The translations under genes and the position numbers were made by a program. A model generated the notes under the pieces. The model was given only the letters and a program-made list of their open reading frames with translations. It searched no databases and was not told the DNA's origin. Positions 19,984 to 27,911 of a stretch of 64,000 nt of DNA are shown here, one piece after another. Origin of the DNA: Jannaschia seosinensis (GTDB lineage: Bacteria; Pseudomonadota; Alphaproteobacteria; Rhodobacterales; Rhodobacteraceae). The DNA is taken from NCBI RefSeq assembly GCF_001408515.1, contig NZ_CYPR01000055.1, forward strand, positions 1-64,000, in the 5' to 3' direction. The stretch's first letter is position 1. Every line of letters starts with the position of its first letter.

Positions 19984-21215
19984 CACCGGTCAATCTCTCC
20001 GAACACCACGTCGAGCGTTCCGATGATCGCGGCGACGTCGGCCAACTGGTGGCCCTTGGACACATGATCCATCGCCTGAAGATGCCTGTAGCCCGGTGCG
20101 CTGATCTTGGCGCGGTACGGTTTGTTCGAGCCGTCGGAGACCAGATAGATGCCGAACTCGCCCTTGGGATTTTCGGTCGCGGCATAGACCTCGCCCGCCG
20201 GAACGTGGAACCCTTCAGTATAGAGCTTGAAGTGATGGATCAGCGCCTCCATCGACGTTTTCATGTCGCTCCGCGAGGGCGGCGTGACCTTGCCGCGCGC
20301 CAGAATGTCCCCCTGCCCCGCCGGCTCGCGCAGCTTGGCCACGGCCTGCCGCATGATCGACACCGACTGGCGCATCTCCTCCATCCGCACGAGATAGCGG
20401 TCGTAGCAGTCGCCGTTCCGGCCCGTGGGAATCTGGAACTCGAACTCGTTGTAGAGCTCATAGGGCTGCGCCCGGCGCAGATCGTAGGCCAAGCCCGAGC
20501 CGCGCGCCATGACGCCGGTGAAGGCCCAATCCATCACCTCCTGCTCCGAGACGATGCCGATATCGACGTTGCGCTGCTTGAAGATACGGTTCTCGGTCAG
20601 CAGTTCGTCGATGTCGTCGAGGACCGACGGCACGTGGTCGCACCAAGCCTCGATCTCGTCGAGAAGACCCGCCGGCAGGTCCTGATGAACACCGCCGGGG
20701 CGGAAGTAGGCCATGTGCATGCGCCCGCCCGAGGCCGCCTCGCAAAAGACCATCAGCTTCTCACGCTCCTCGAAGCCCCAGAGCGGCGGCGTCAGCGCGC
20801 CCACATCCATCGCCTGCGTCGTGACGTTGAGCATGTGCGACAGGATCCGCCCGATCTCGCAAAACAGGATGCGGATCAGCGAGGCCCGGCGCGGCACTTC
20901 GACCCCGGCCAGCCGCTCGATCGCGAGGCACCACGTATGCTCCTGGTTCATCGGCGCGGTGTAATCGAGCCGGTCCATGTAGGGCAGGTTCTGCAGGTAG
21001 GTGCGGCTCTCCATCAGCTTCTCGGTCCCGCGATGCAGCAGGCCGATATGCGGATCGCACCGCTCCACGATCTCGCCGTCAAGCTCCAGCACCAGACGCA
21101 GCACGCCATGCGCCGCCGGGTGCTGGGGGCCGAAGTTGATGTTGAAGTTGCGGATTTTCTGCTCGCCGGTTCGGGCGTCTTCATATCCGCGCGGGTTCAG
21201 ATCGCCGTCCATCAT
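19983..21215 (-). CDS. nuoD: NADH-quinone oxidoreductase subunit D
   Basis: The 410-residue 49-kDa-type subunit lines the quinone cavity and descends from the large subunit of NiFe hydrogenases, without the metal site. It shows [20 protein letters not shown] near the N-terminus, [12 protein letters not shown], and the quinone-site residues in this loop (the His of QHPAAHG and a Tyr in [10 protein letters not shown]). NuoC and NuoD are separate genes here, as in mitochondria-like enzymes. The start ATG-ATG at 21215/21212 overlaps the stop of the small membrane protein gene upstream. Confidence 0.96.
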   Translation of the reverse strand: MMDGDLNPRGYEDARTGEQKIRNFNINFGPQHPAAHGVLRLVLELDGEIVERCDPHIGLLHRGTEKLMESRTYLQNLPYMDRLDYTAPMNQEHTWCLAIERLAGVEVPRRASLIRILFCEIGRILSHMLNVTTQAMDVGALTPPLWGFEEREKLMVFCEAASGGRMHMAYFRPGGVHQDLPAGLLDEIEAWCDHVPSVLDDIDELLTENRIFKQRNVDIGIVSEQEVMDWAFTGVMARGSGLAYDLRRAQPYELYNEFEFQIPTGRNGDCYDRYLVRMEEMRQSVSIMRQAVAKLREPAGQGDILARGKVTPPSRSDMKTSMEALIHHFKLYTEGFHVPAGEVYAATENPKGEFGIYLVSDGSNKPYRAKISAPGYRHLQAMDHVSKGHQLADVAAIIGTLDVVFGEIDR

Positions 21216-21424
21216 GTCGTGCTCCGCGTTTTCGGTTCACTGAATGCGAGGATCCAGATCAGGATGAGCGCCCCGAGCGGAATGATCGCCACGAGAGAGA
21301 TCCAGGAGGAATAGCCGAACTTCGGCAAGAGCTTCCAGAACGGAACGACCACAAGCGCCAGCATCACGATCAGGAACAGCAGGCCGGGCACACCCATCAT
21401 GCCCACATTGTCCGTCATCATCAT
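21212..21424 (-). CDS. Small two-helix membrane protein between nuoC and nuoD
   Basis: The protein is up to 70 residues from ATG 21424, directly after the nuoC stop, with three consecutive ATG codons available. It ends overlapping the nuoD start. Two hydrophobic segments are evident: [19 protein letters not shown] and [31 protein letters not shown] loop joins them. The perfect packing on both sides and clear membrane character argue for a real gene. I do not recognise a family. It may be a Rhodobacterales-specific complex I accessory or assembly factor; that is inference from position only. Confidence 0.7.
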   Translation of the reverse strand: MMMTDNVGMMGVPGLLFLIVMLALVVVPFWKLLPKFGYSSWISLVAIIPLGALILIWILAFSEPKTRSTT

Positions 21425-22030
21425 CTACTTGCCCTCGCCTTTCTCGTCGCCGGGAAGCACGTATTCCGCACCCTCCCACGGAGACATGAAGTCGAACTGG
21501 CGGTATTCCTGCGTCAGGTTCACCGGCTCGTAGACGACGCGCTTCTGCACTTCGTCGTAACGCACCTCGGTATAGCCCGTCGTCGGGAAATCCTTGCGCA
21601 GCGGATGACCGCGGAATCCATAATCCGTCAGGATGCGCCGCAGGTCGGGATGCCCGGAGAACAGGATGCCGAACATGTCGAACACTTCCCGCTCGAACCA
21701 GTTGGCCGCCGGATAGACCGGCACGATCGAGGGGACGATCTCCTCCTCACGCACGAAGGTCTTCACGCGAATCCGCTGGTTTCTGTACATCGACAGCCAG
21801 TGATAGACGACGCAGAAGCGCCGCTCGTCGCCCGGATAGTCGATCGCGGTGATGTCGATCAGCGTGGTGAAGCGGCATTGCTCGTCGGTCTTCAGGAATT
21901 CCGCCAGCGCAGGCAGATCCGAAGGCGACGCTTCGATCGTCAGCTCGTCGCGCACGATATGATGCCCCGAGACAAGCTCGGGCTGGCGCAACTCGATATG
22001 GGCGGCAAGTTCTTCGAGTTGTTCGTTCAT
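21425..22030 (-). CDS. nuoC: NADH-quinone oxidoreductase subunit C
   Basis: This 201-residue subunit of the connecting fragment is the 30-kDa type. The family signature [20 protein letters not shown] is followed by [20 protein letters not shown], with the conserved acidic and aromatic residues. The start ATG 22030 overlaps the nuoB stop by four bases, and the stop abuts the next small gene. The protein is soluble with no bound cofactor. Length is normal for a free-standing NuoC. Confidence 0.96.
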   Translation of the reverse strand: MNEQLEELAAHIELRQPELVSGHHIVRDELTIEASPSDLPALAEFLKTDEQCRFTTLIDITAIDYPGDERRFCVVYHWLSMYRNQRIRVKTFVREEEIVPSIVPVYPAANWFEREVFDMFGILFSGHPDLRRILTDYGFRGHPLRKDFPTTGYTEVRYDEVQKRVVYEPVNLTQEYRQFDFMSPWEGAEYVLPGDEKGEGK

Positions 22031-22560
22031 CGCACCAGGGTCCCCGTCCGCCGGATCTTTCGCTGCAATTGCAGCAGCCCGTAAAGCAGCGCCTCCGCCG
22101 TCGGCGGGCAGCCCGGCACGTACAGGTCTACCGGCACGATCCGGTCGCAGCCGCGCACCACGGAATAGCTGTAGTGATAATAGCCGCCGCCATTCGCGCA
22201 GGATCCCATCGACAGGACGTAACGCGGCTCGGGCATCTGGTCGTAGACCTTGCGCAAGGCCGGCGCCATCTTGTTGGTCAGCGTCCCGGCAACGATCATC
22301 AGGTCCGACTGGCGGGGGGATGCGCGGGGCGCCGTGCCGAACCGCTCCATGTCATAGCGCGGCATGGCGGTGTGCATCATCTCGACCGCGCAGCAGGCCA
22401 GCCCGAACGTCATCCAGTGCAGCGAGCCGGTGCGCGCCCAGTTGATGATGTCCTCGGTGGAGGTCAGCAGGAAGCCCTTGTCCTGCAACTCTCTGTTGAG
22501 AAGCTGCGTTCCATGCTCCTTGTCCGCCCCGGCCGTGTTCATTCCGGTTTGCACGCCCAT
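22027..22560 (-). CDS. nuoB: NADH-quinone oxidoreductase subunit B
   Basis: The 177-residue PSST-type subunit holds cluster N2, the last electron donor to quinone. The ligands are seen in [14 protein letters not shown] (adjacent cysteines), [12 protein letters not shown] and [15 protein letters not shown]. The start ATG 22560 ([14 protein letters not shown]) is chosen because a strong AGGAGG lies seven bases before it; the in-frame ATG 21 codons earlier has no such site. The gene follows a 395-base gap after nuoA, and its stop overlaps nuoC. Confidence 0.96.
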   Translation of the reverse strand: MGVQTGMNTAGADKEHGTQLLNRELQDKGFLLTSTEDIINWARTGSLHWMTFGLACCAVEMMHTAMPRYDMERFGTAPRASPRQSDLMIVAGTLTNKMAPALRKVYDQMPEPRYVLSMGSCANGGGYYHYSYSVVRGCDRIVPVDLYVPGCPPTAEALLYGLLQLQRKIRRTGTLVR

Positions 22561-22955
22561 GATGTCCTCCTGGCAGGTGCCGCCGCGGGCCGGTACGCTC
22601 GCGGCCTCACTCCTGCAACGCATCTAGACGCGCCCGGGCCGGATATCAACGCGACGATCCGCGCGTCGTCGCCTGCGGCGGGAGCCGTGGAGCAGGTCTT
22701 GATCAGAGCCTGCGCATACGGGCGCGGATCGCCACGAGATGCCCTTAGATCGTGTGAGGGCGCCACAACAGATCGATCACGGCCCAAAGCACGTCACAAA
22801 ATTGCGGGCGCTGACGATACGCCCGCGCCTCCCCCGCGCGGAATTCTCGCCGAAAGAATGACCAAAGCTTTGGAGCACAGACGTCGCCACATCAGCGAGA
22901 CAGCCAAGATCACTCAGCCCCCGAAAGGACCGCGCGCCATCTCAAGCCTCTGGCC
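22561..22955 (-). other. Intergenic gap between nuoA and nuoB
   Basis: This 395-base stretch breaks the otherwise compact operon. I find no convincing gene in it: short frames exist on both strands but lack recognisable sequence. It contains a candidate promoter near its nuoB end. Local runs such as GCCCGCAATTTTGTGACGTG are less GC-rich than the surroundings. The region could hold an internal promoter and leader, or the remains of a lost gene. Confidence 0.5.
22622..22649 (-). promoter_or_regulatory. Candidate internal promoter ahead of nuoB
   Basis: On the minus strand, TTGATA (22649-22644) is followed after 16 bases by CTAGAT (22627-22622). The spacing and boxes fit a housekeeping sigma factor. 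The -10 box lies about 60 bases before the nuoB start. It would allow expression of nuoB onward independently of nuoA. The call rests on sequence pattern alone. Confidence 0.35.
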
Positions 22956-23321
22956 TCACTCCCAGTCGAGCGCGCCCTTCTTCCATTCGTAGGCGAAGCC
23001 CACCGTCAGGACCGTCAGGAAAACCATCATCGACCAGAACGCCGCATCCGTCAGACCGGCGAAGCTGACCGCCCAGGGAAACAGGAACGCGATCTCGAGG
23101 TCAAAGATGATGAACAGGATGGCGACGAGGTAGAAACGCACGTCGAACTTCATGCGTGCGTCGTCGAACGCGTTGAACCCGCATTCATAGGCCGACACCT
23201 TCTCCGGATCGGGCGCGCGCACCGCGATCAGCGCCGCCGCCGCGATCAGCACGAGGCCGAGACCCACGGCCACGCCAAGGAAGATCATGATCGGCAGGTA
23301 TTCGATCAGCAGGAATTCCAT
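22956..23321 (-). CDS. nuoA: NADH-quinone oxidoreductase subunit A
   Basis: The 121-residue ND3-type subunit has three transmembrane helices. The conserved cytoplasmic loop after helix 1 is present as [20 protein letters not shown], containing the Cys that reports the active/deactive transition in mitochondrial enzymes. [15 protein letters not shown] forms helix 2 with conserved acidic residues. The start is ATG 23321 ([12 protein letters not shown]) with CGGAGG just upstream. It is the first gene of the operon. Confidence 0.96.
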   Translation of the reverse strand: MEFLLIEYLPIMIFLGVAVGLGLVLIAAAALIAVRAPDPEKVSAYECGFNAFDDARMKFDVRFYLVAILFIIFDLEIAFLFPWAVSFAGLTDAAFWSMMVFLTVLTVGFAYEWKKGALDWE

Positions 23322-23349
23322 CGCGGCCTCCGCATTTCGTGCCCTTCGG

Positions 23350-23378
23350 GTTCTAGGAGGATGCGCCGGGGCGGTCAA
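23350..23378 (-). promoter_or_regulatory. Candidate main promoter of the nuo operon
   Basis: On the minus strand, TTGACC (23378-23373), a 17-base spacer and TAGAAC (23355-23350) form a good sigma-70-type promoter. The -10 box ends 28 bases before the nuoA ATG, which gives a leader of about 20 bases containing the ribosome-binding site. The -35 box begins about 22 bases after the stop of the upstream SH3-protein gene. No operator is obvious. Confidence 0.55.
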
Positions 23379-23400
23379 CGACCCAAGGCGGACGCGGCCC

Positions 23401-24108
23401 TCAGGGAATGTCGATCCGCCGGATCCCCATCAGCGTCATCTTGACCCATGCGCCGTCGCGGCCCGACCCGTCGAGCCGGCACCACGTCTCCGCCACGTCG
23501 CAGACGTCGATACGCCCCCCCTCGCCGGGTTGCAGCTCTCCGACCGTCTCGTAATCCGTTCCGGGCCCCGCCCGCAGATTGACGATCCCGGGCGTGACGT
23601 TGCGAAATGCCTGCGTGGTGGAGAACATGCGCGGCACCATCGTCACCACGTCCGGCACCACCACGCCGGGCACCGGGAGGACCGGGGTCTGCAAGATGTC
23701 CGGGGTGCGCTCCAGCCGCGTCCCCGTCTCGATGCCCGCGCGGAGGCTCTCCGGCGCGTCCTCCAAATCGGGTGCCGGATCGGGCGCGGGGCCTGGCAGG
23801 ACCTGCTCGAAGATCGGCGCTTCCGGCAGGATCGGCTCCGCCTCCGGGCCACGTCCGACCACGTTTGACATGCCGCTCATCTGGACCCAGCCCCATTTCG
23901 TGTCCGTCGAGACGAGGCACCATTCCGCCCCCTCCACACAGCGGCCCAGTTCCGCCTCCTCTCCCGGCACGAGGCGCCCCAGAACCCGGAACGTCGTTCC
24001 CGGCCCGTCATGCAGAGCCGCGGAAAAGATGTCGTCGTTGCGTACGCTCTGCGCCGCCGCGGGCACGGCGAACAGGCAAGCGAGAAACAGGAGAAGCAGT
24101 CGGGTCAT
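23401..24108 (-). CDS. Secreted protein with two bacterial SH3-like domains
   Basis: The 235-residue protein has a signal peptide ([20 protein letters not shown]). It contains two SH3b-type repeats. The first spans about residues 28-80 ([20 protein letters not shown], ending [19 protein letters not shown]). The second spans about 172-225 ([20 protein letters not shown], ending [16 protein letters not shown]). A proline-rich acidic linker joins them. Each repeat has a Cys pair. Bacterial SH3 domains of this kind often bind cell-wall peptides, which agrees with the lytic transglycosylase gene next door. No catalytic domain is present. Confidence 0.8.
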   Translation of the reverse strand: MTRLLLLFLACLFAVPAAAQSVRNDDIFSAALHDGPGTTFRVLGRLVPGEEAELGRCVEGAEWCLVSTDTKWGWVQMSGMSNVVGRGPEAEPILPEAPIFEQVLPGPAPDPAPDLEDAPESLRAGIETGTRLERTPDILQTPVLPVPGVVVPDVVTMVPRMFSTTQAFRNVTPGIVNLRAGPGTDYETVGELQPGEGGRIDVCDVAETWCRLDGSGRDGAWVKMTLMGIRRIDIP

Positions 24109-24194
24109 GGAATTCCTTGATCGGAGGTGCGGCGGATGCCCCTTGATCCTGGCCGCCCCGCCCGGACAGGCAAGGCGGACAGGGTGTTATCCGA

Positions 24195-25328
24195 TCACAG
24201 CATCCGCAGGAGCGCCACCGACGGCTCTCCCGTGACCGGCAGGCCGCGCGCGCGCTGGAAGGCTTCGATGGCGCGGCGGCTGTTCGGTCCGATCACGCCG
24301 TCGTCGCCCCCGGTATCGTATCCGGCCGCCGTCAGACCTCGCTGCAACTGCACCCGCTGCGATTTGACCATGCCGTAGCGATCCGGCCCGAACTCGGCGC
24401 GCAACGGCCCCGCCCCGGCGATCCGCTGCGCCAGATACCCCACGCCCAAGGCATAGGCGTCGGAATTGTTGTAACGCTTGATGATCCCGAAATTCGGCCC
24501 CGTCCGGAAGGACGGCCCGCCCGGATCCGGCGTCAGGTCGCCGCCCGCCGCCTCGTCGGCCCAAGCGCTCCCGCGTCGCCAACCCGCATCGCGCAGATAG
24601 GCCGCCGCCGAAGCCAGCGCATCGGCCGGATCCTCCGACCAGATGTCGCGCCGCCCGTCGCCGTCGAAATCGACCGCGGACTGCAGGTACGAGGTCGGGA
24701 TGAACTGGGTGTGCCCCATCGCACCCGCCCAGGATCCGGTCATCCGGTCGGGCGTCGTATCGCCCGATTGCAGGATGCGCAGCGCCGCAACCAGCTGCTG
24801 CTCGAAGAAGCGGCCCCTCCGCCCGTCATAGGCGAGCGTCGAGACGGCGCTGATGACAGGAATCTCGCCGCGCCGCGTGCCGTAATTGCTCTCCACGCCC
24901 CAGATGGCCGTGACGATCTCGGCGGGCACGCCATACCGCGCCTCGATCGCCTCGAGCGTCGGGCGCCACCGCGCGAATGCGGCCCGGCCGTCGCGCACCT
25001 TGGTCTCGTTGGCGACGATGTTGAGGTAATCCTCGAAGGAACGGCGAAACTCCGTCTGGTTCCGGTCGCGCGCCACTACGCCGGGCACGAAGCCCTGCCC
25101 CCTGAACGCGCGGTCGAACGTCTCGGCACGGATCCCCTGGCTCAGCGCACGGCCCCGGAATCCCGCGACCCAGTCCGACCAGCCCGCCGTCGCCCGCGGG
25201 ATCAGGTCCGGGTCCTGGGCCCGCATCCCCGGCCGGGCCGAGGTCGAGGGCGCATCGGCACAGGCCGAAAGTGGTGCGGCGGCCAGCATCAACGTAAACG
25301 TGCGGCGCGAGATGACGGAGGAGAACAT
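24195..25328 (-). CDS. Lytic murein transglycosylase (MltB/SLT-2 family) with peptidoglycan-binding domain
   Basis: The 377-residue protein carries an N-terminal export or lipoprotein-like signal (LAAAPLSACADA). An MltB-type lytic transglycosylase domain spans about residues 45-300. The catalytic Glu is in IVTAIWGVESNYGTRRGEIP, and the substrate groove is in WAGAMGHTQFIPTSYL. A C-terminal peptidoglycan-binding type 1 domain lies at about 315-375 (QLQRGLTAAGYDTGGDDGVI and RAIEAFQRARGLPVTG). It cleaves glycan strands to 1,6-anhydromuropeptides in the periplasm. The preceding arginine pair in SSVISRRTFTLM is Tat-like but not definitive. Confidence 0.9.
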   Translation of the reverse strand: MFSSVISRRTFTLMLAAAPLSACADAPSTSARPGMRAQDPDLIPRATAGWSDWVAGFRGRALSQGIRAETFDRAFRGQGFVPGVVARDRNQTEFRRSFEDYLNIVANETKVRDGRAAFARWRPTLEAIEARYGVPAEIVTAIWGVESNYGTRRGEIPVISAVSTLAYDGRRGRFFEQQLVAALRILQSGDTTPDRMTGSWAGAMGHTQFIPTSYLQSAVDFDGDGRRDIWSEDPADALASAAAYLRDAGWRRGSAWADEAAGGDLTPDPGGPSFRTGPNFGIIKRYNNSDAYALGVGYLAQRIAGAGPLRAEFGPDRYGMVKSQRVQLQRGLTAAGYDTGGDDGVIGPNSRRAIEAFQRARGLPVTGEPSVALLRML

Positions 25329-25458
25329 GCCCGGATACCCTTCTGATGAGGAATTGCCGCCAGACTACGCGACGCGGCCGGATCGACAAGCACAAGCGCA
25401 CCCGCCGGCGGCGTTCCGTCGCGCCCGCCGTCCCGAACCCCGCCCGCAGCCTACGCCG

Positions 25459-26226
25459 TCACTCCGTCCAGCGCGGCTTGCGTTTGTCGAAGAACGCACC
25501 GACGCCTTCTGCCGCTTCGTCGCCCTCCCATCGGGCGGCCAGCGCGGCGATACTGTCCTCAATGGCGGCATCGTCGATCACCGGGCCCAACCGCCGGGCC
25601 AGCCGCTTCGCATCCGCAACCGCCCCCGGCGCGCAGGACAGGTAGGGCGCCACCTCCGCCTCCACCGCCGCGTCCAGCTCCGCCTCGGGCACCGCGCGCG
25701 CCAGAACGCCCAGACGCACCGCCTCCGCGGCATCGAACCGGCGCGCCGACATGAAGACCCGCCGCGCCACGCCCTCGCCCAGGCGTGCGATCACGTAGGG
25801 CCCGATCGTCGCGGGAATCAGTCCCAGCCGCGTCTCGGTCAGGCCGAACATGGCCGCCTCGGCCCCGATGGCCACATCCGCGACACAGCAAAGGCCGACG
25901 CCGCCGCCAAAGGCCGCACCATTCACGCGCGCGATCAGCGGGACCGGCATTTCGTTGAGCGCGCGCAGCATGTAGGCCAGCCGCCGCCCCTCCCGCGTCC
26001 GACCCTCGGCATCCGCGTCGAACTGCGCCCGCATCCAGCGCAGGTCCCCACCCGCACAGAACGACCGCCCCGCTCCGGTCAGCACCACGACCCGCGCATC
26101 CGGCGCGGCGGCGAAGGCGGTCAACTCGTCCATCATCGCCGCCGACATGGCATTGTGCGTCTCGGGCAGGTTCAACGCCACCGTCGCCACGCCGCGCCCG
26201 TCACGCGTCACCTCGATCGTCTCCAT
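25459..26226 (-). CDS. liuC: Enoyl-CoA hydratase, probably methylglutaconyl-CoA hydratase
   Basis: The protein is 255 residues from ATG 26226 (METIEVTRDGRGVATV); four extra codons upstream are possible. It has the crotonase fold with oxyanion-hole segments FCAGGDLRWM and NGAAFGGGVGLCC. The run FGLTETRLGLIPATIGPYVI is characteristic of the methylglutaconyl-CoA hydratase/AtuE branch. In leucine breakdown this enzyme hydrates 3-methylglutaconyl-CoA to HMG-CoA. It is the last gene of the ivd-mcc-hmgL run, 114 bases after hmgL, which fits that step. The exact substrate is inferred from context. Confidence 0.85.
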   Translation of the reverse strand: METIEVTRDGRGVATVALNLPETHNAMSAAMMDELTAFAAAPDARVVVLTGAGRSFCAGGDLRWMRAQFDADAEGRTREGRRLAYMLRALNEMPVPLIARVNGAAFGGGVGLCCVADVAIGAEAAMFGLTETRLGLIPATIGPYVIARLGEGVARRVFMSARRFDAAEAVRLGVLARAVPEAELDAAVEAEVAPYLSCAPGAVADAKRLARRLGPVIDDAAIEDSIAALAARWEGDEAAEGVGAFFDKRKPRWTE

Positions 26227-26340
26227 CACGCCTCCCATTCCGGCACGGGCCGCCCCGCCGCCTCCCAGTCAACCGACACTATCCGCCGCAAAACGTTCGC
26301 GCACCGATGCCATCCACGCCCGGCGCATGCGCAACCCGTG

Positions 26341-27195
26341 TCAGCCACCGCGCATCGCCCGCGCCATCGCCGCCGCCTCGGCCACGATCGCGGCATCGAG
26401 GCCCGTTGCATGCCCGTTCGCCTCCAGATGCGCCATCAGCCGCTCCGTCGCGACATTGCCCGCCGCACCCGGGGCGTAGGGACAGCCGCCCAAGCCCCCC
26501 ACAGCGGCATCGAAGACGCGCAATCCGCGCGCCAGCGCCACGTCCACGTTGTCGAGCGCCCGGCCCGACGTGTCGTGGAAATGTCCGGCCAAAGCCGCGG
26601 CATCCGCCTCACCCAGAACGGCGTCGAGCATCGCGTCCACCGCCTCCGGCGTCCCCCGCCCGATCGTGTCGCCAAGGCTGATCTCGTAGCAGCCAAGCGC
26701 CCGCAGCGACGCCACCACCCGCGCCACATCCGAAGGCGGCACCACACCGTCAAACGGGCAATCCGTCACGCAGGACACGTAGCCCCGGACCGCCATCCCG
26801 TCGGCCTTCGCGGCCTTGGCCACGACGGCGAACCGCTCCAGGCTCTCCGTGATCGACGCGTTGAGGTTCGCCTTCGAAAACCCCTCAGAGGCCGAGGCGA
26901 AGATCGCCACCTCGTCGGCGCCCGCATCCCGCGCGCCCTCATAACCGCGCAGGTTCGGGGCGAGCGCGGCATACCGCACGCCCGGCGCACGCGCGATCCC
27001 GGCCATGACCTCGGCGCCGTCAGCCATCTGCGGAACCCATTTCGGGCTCACGAAGCTGGCCGCCTCGATCCGCCGGAACCCCGCGCGCGACAACGTGTCG
27101 ATCAGGGCGATCTTGTCGGCCGCCGGTATTTGGCGCTGCTCGTTCTGCAGACCGTCCCTTGGGCCGACCTCGAAGATTTCGACGTATTCGCTCAT
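26341..27195 (-). CDS. mvaB: Hydroxymethylglutaryl-CoA lyase
   Basis: The 284-residue TIM-barrel enzyme splits HMG-CoA to acetyl-CoA and acetoacetate, the last step of leucine catabolism. Key residues are visible: VGPRDGLQNE near the N-terminus (metal-binding Asp and catalytic Arg), GHFHDTSGRALDN (metal-binding His pair), and GGCPYAPGAAGNVATE, which carries the catalytic Cys of the HMG-CoA lyase signature. The start overlaps the stop of the glutathione transferase gene by four bases. The symbol hmgL or liuE is also used for this gene. Confidence 0.94.
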   Translation of the reverse strand: MSEYVEIFEVGPRDGLQNEQRQIPAADKIALIDTLSRAGFRRIEAASFVSPKWVPQMADGAEVMAGIARAPGVRYAALAPNLRGYEGARDAGADEVAIFASASEGFSKANLNASITESLERFAVVAKAAKADGMAVRGYVSCVTDCPFDGVVPPSDVARVVASLRALGCYEISLGDTIGRGTPEAVDAMLDAVLGEADAAALAGHFHDTSGRALDNVDVALARGLRVFDAAVGGLGGCPYAPGAAGNVATERLMAHLEANGHATGLDAAIVAEAAAMARAMRGG

Positions 27196-27839
27196 GCCGG
27201 CACCTCGTAGAATTCCCTGTCGTAGAGCCCTTCTTCCACCGGAAAGGCCGGCCGCGCCTCGCAGCGGGCAAGCCAGTCAACCATCGCGCCGCGCGCACCG
27301 ACGCGGTGGAACCGGCGGGCCATGATCGCGGCCTGCGCCACCGCGATGTCGGCGGCCGAGAACTCCGCGAGGAGCCAGCCCGTCGTCCCCTCCCGCGCAA
27401 GCCGCATCTCGACCGCATCGAAGCACTTGCCCACCCGCGCCGCCTCCAGCTTGCACACGACCGGCGAGCGCATGGCCGCATCGCGCAGCATCAGGTGCTG
27501 CTGTGTCAGGGCTGCTGCGTGCTGGCTCATCGTCTCGGCGAAATGCAGCCAGATCAGGAAATCCGCCCGCTCGGCCTCGGCGGCCCCGCGCCCCAGCCGG
27601 GCATCGGGAAATCGCTCGCAGAGCAGCTCGATGATCGCCCCCGTCTCCCAGTAGGCCCGCCCGTCCATCTCCAGCGCGGGCACGCGCCCCACCGGGTTCA
27701 GCGCGAGGTATTCCGCGCTCCGCAGCGTCTTGTCGAACGGCCAGACACGAACCTCGTGCTCCAGCCTGAGTTCGCGGAGCAGCCACAGCACCCGCTGCGA
27801 CCGCGATTGCGGAACGTGGTGAAGGACGATCTCAGACAT
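27192..27839 (-). CDS. Glutathione S-transferase family protein
   Basis: The protein is 215 residues from ATG 27839 (MSEIVLHHVPQSRSQRVLWLL). The N-terminal thioredoxin-like GST domain has the Ser-Arg-Ser-Gln active-site region and the cis-Pro loop NPVGRVPALEMDG, followed by the glutathione-binding WETGAIIELL. The C-terminal helical domain spans about 90-205. It lies inside the leucine operon, overlapping the HMG-CoA lyase start. Its physiological substrate is unknown. A role in protecting against reactive acyl intermediates would be speculation. Confidence 0.85.
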   Translation of the reverse strand: MSEIVLHHVPQSRSQRVLWLLRELRLEHEVRVWPFDKTLRSAEYLALNPVGRVPALEMDGRAYWETGAIIELLCERFPDARLGRGAAEAERADFLIWLHFAETMSQHAAALTQQHLMLRDAAMRSPVVCKLEAARVGKCFDAVEMRLAREGTTGWLLAEFSAADIAVAQAAIMARRFHRVGARGAMVDWLARCEARPAFPVEEGLYDREFYEVPA

Positions 27840-27911
27840 CCGGCTTCCTTTTCCGCTTCGAAAACACGCCAAGACGGACCGGAGGCTGCCCCCTCGCCTC
27901 GATGCCGCCGG

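Noticed and set aside
22539-22787. Short minus-strand frame in the nuoA-nuoB gap
   Set aside because: It overlaps the nuoB start out of frame and lacks a ribosome-binding site; its composition looks random.
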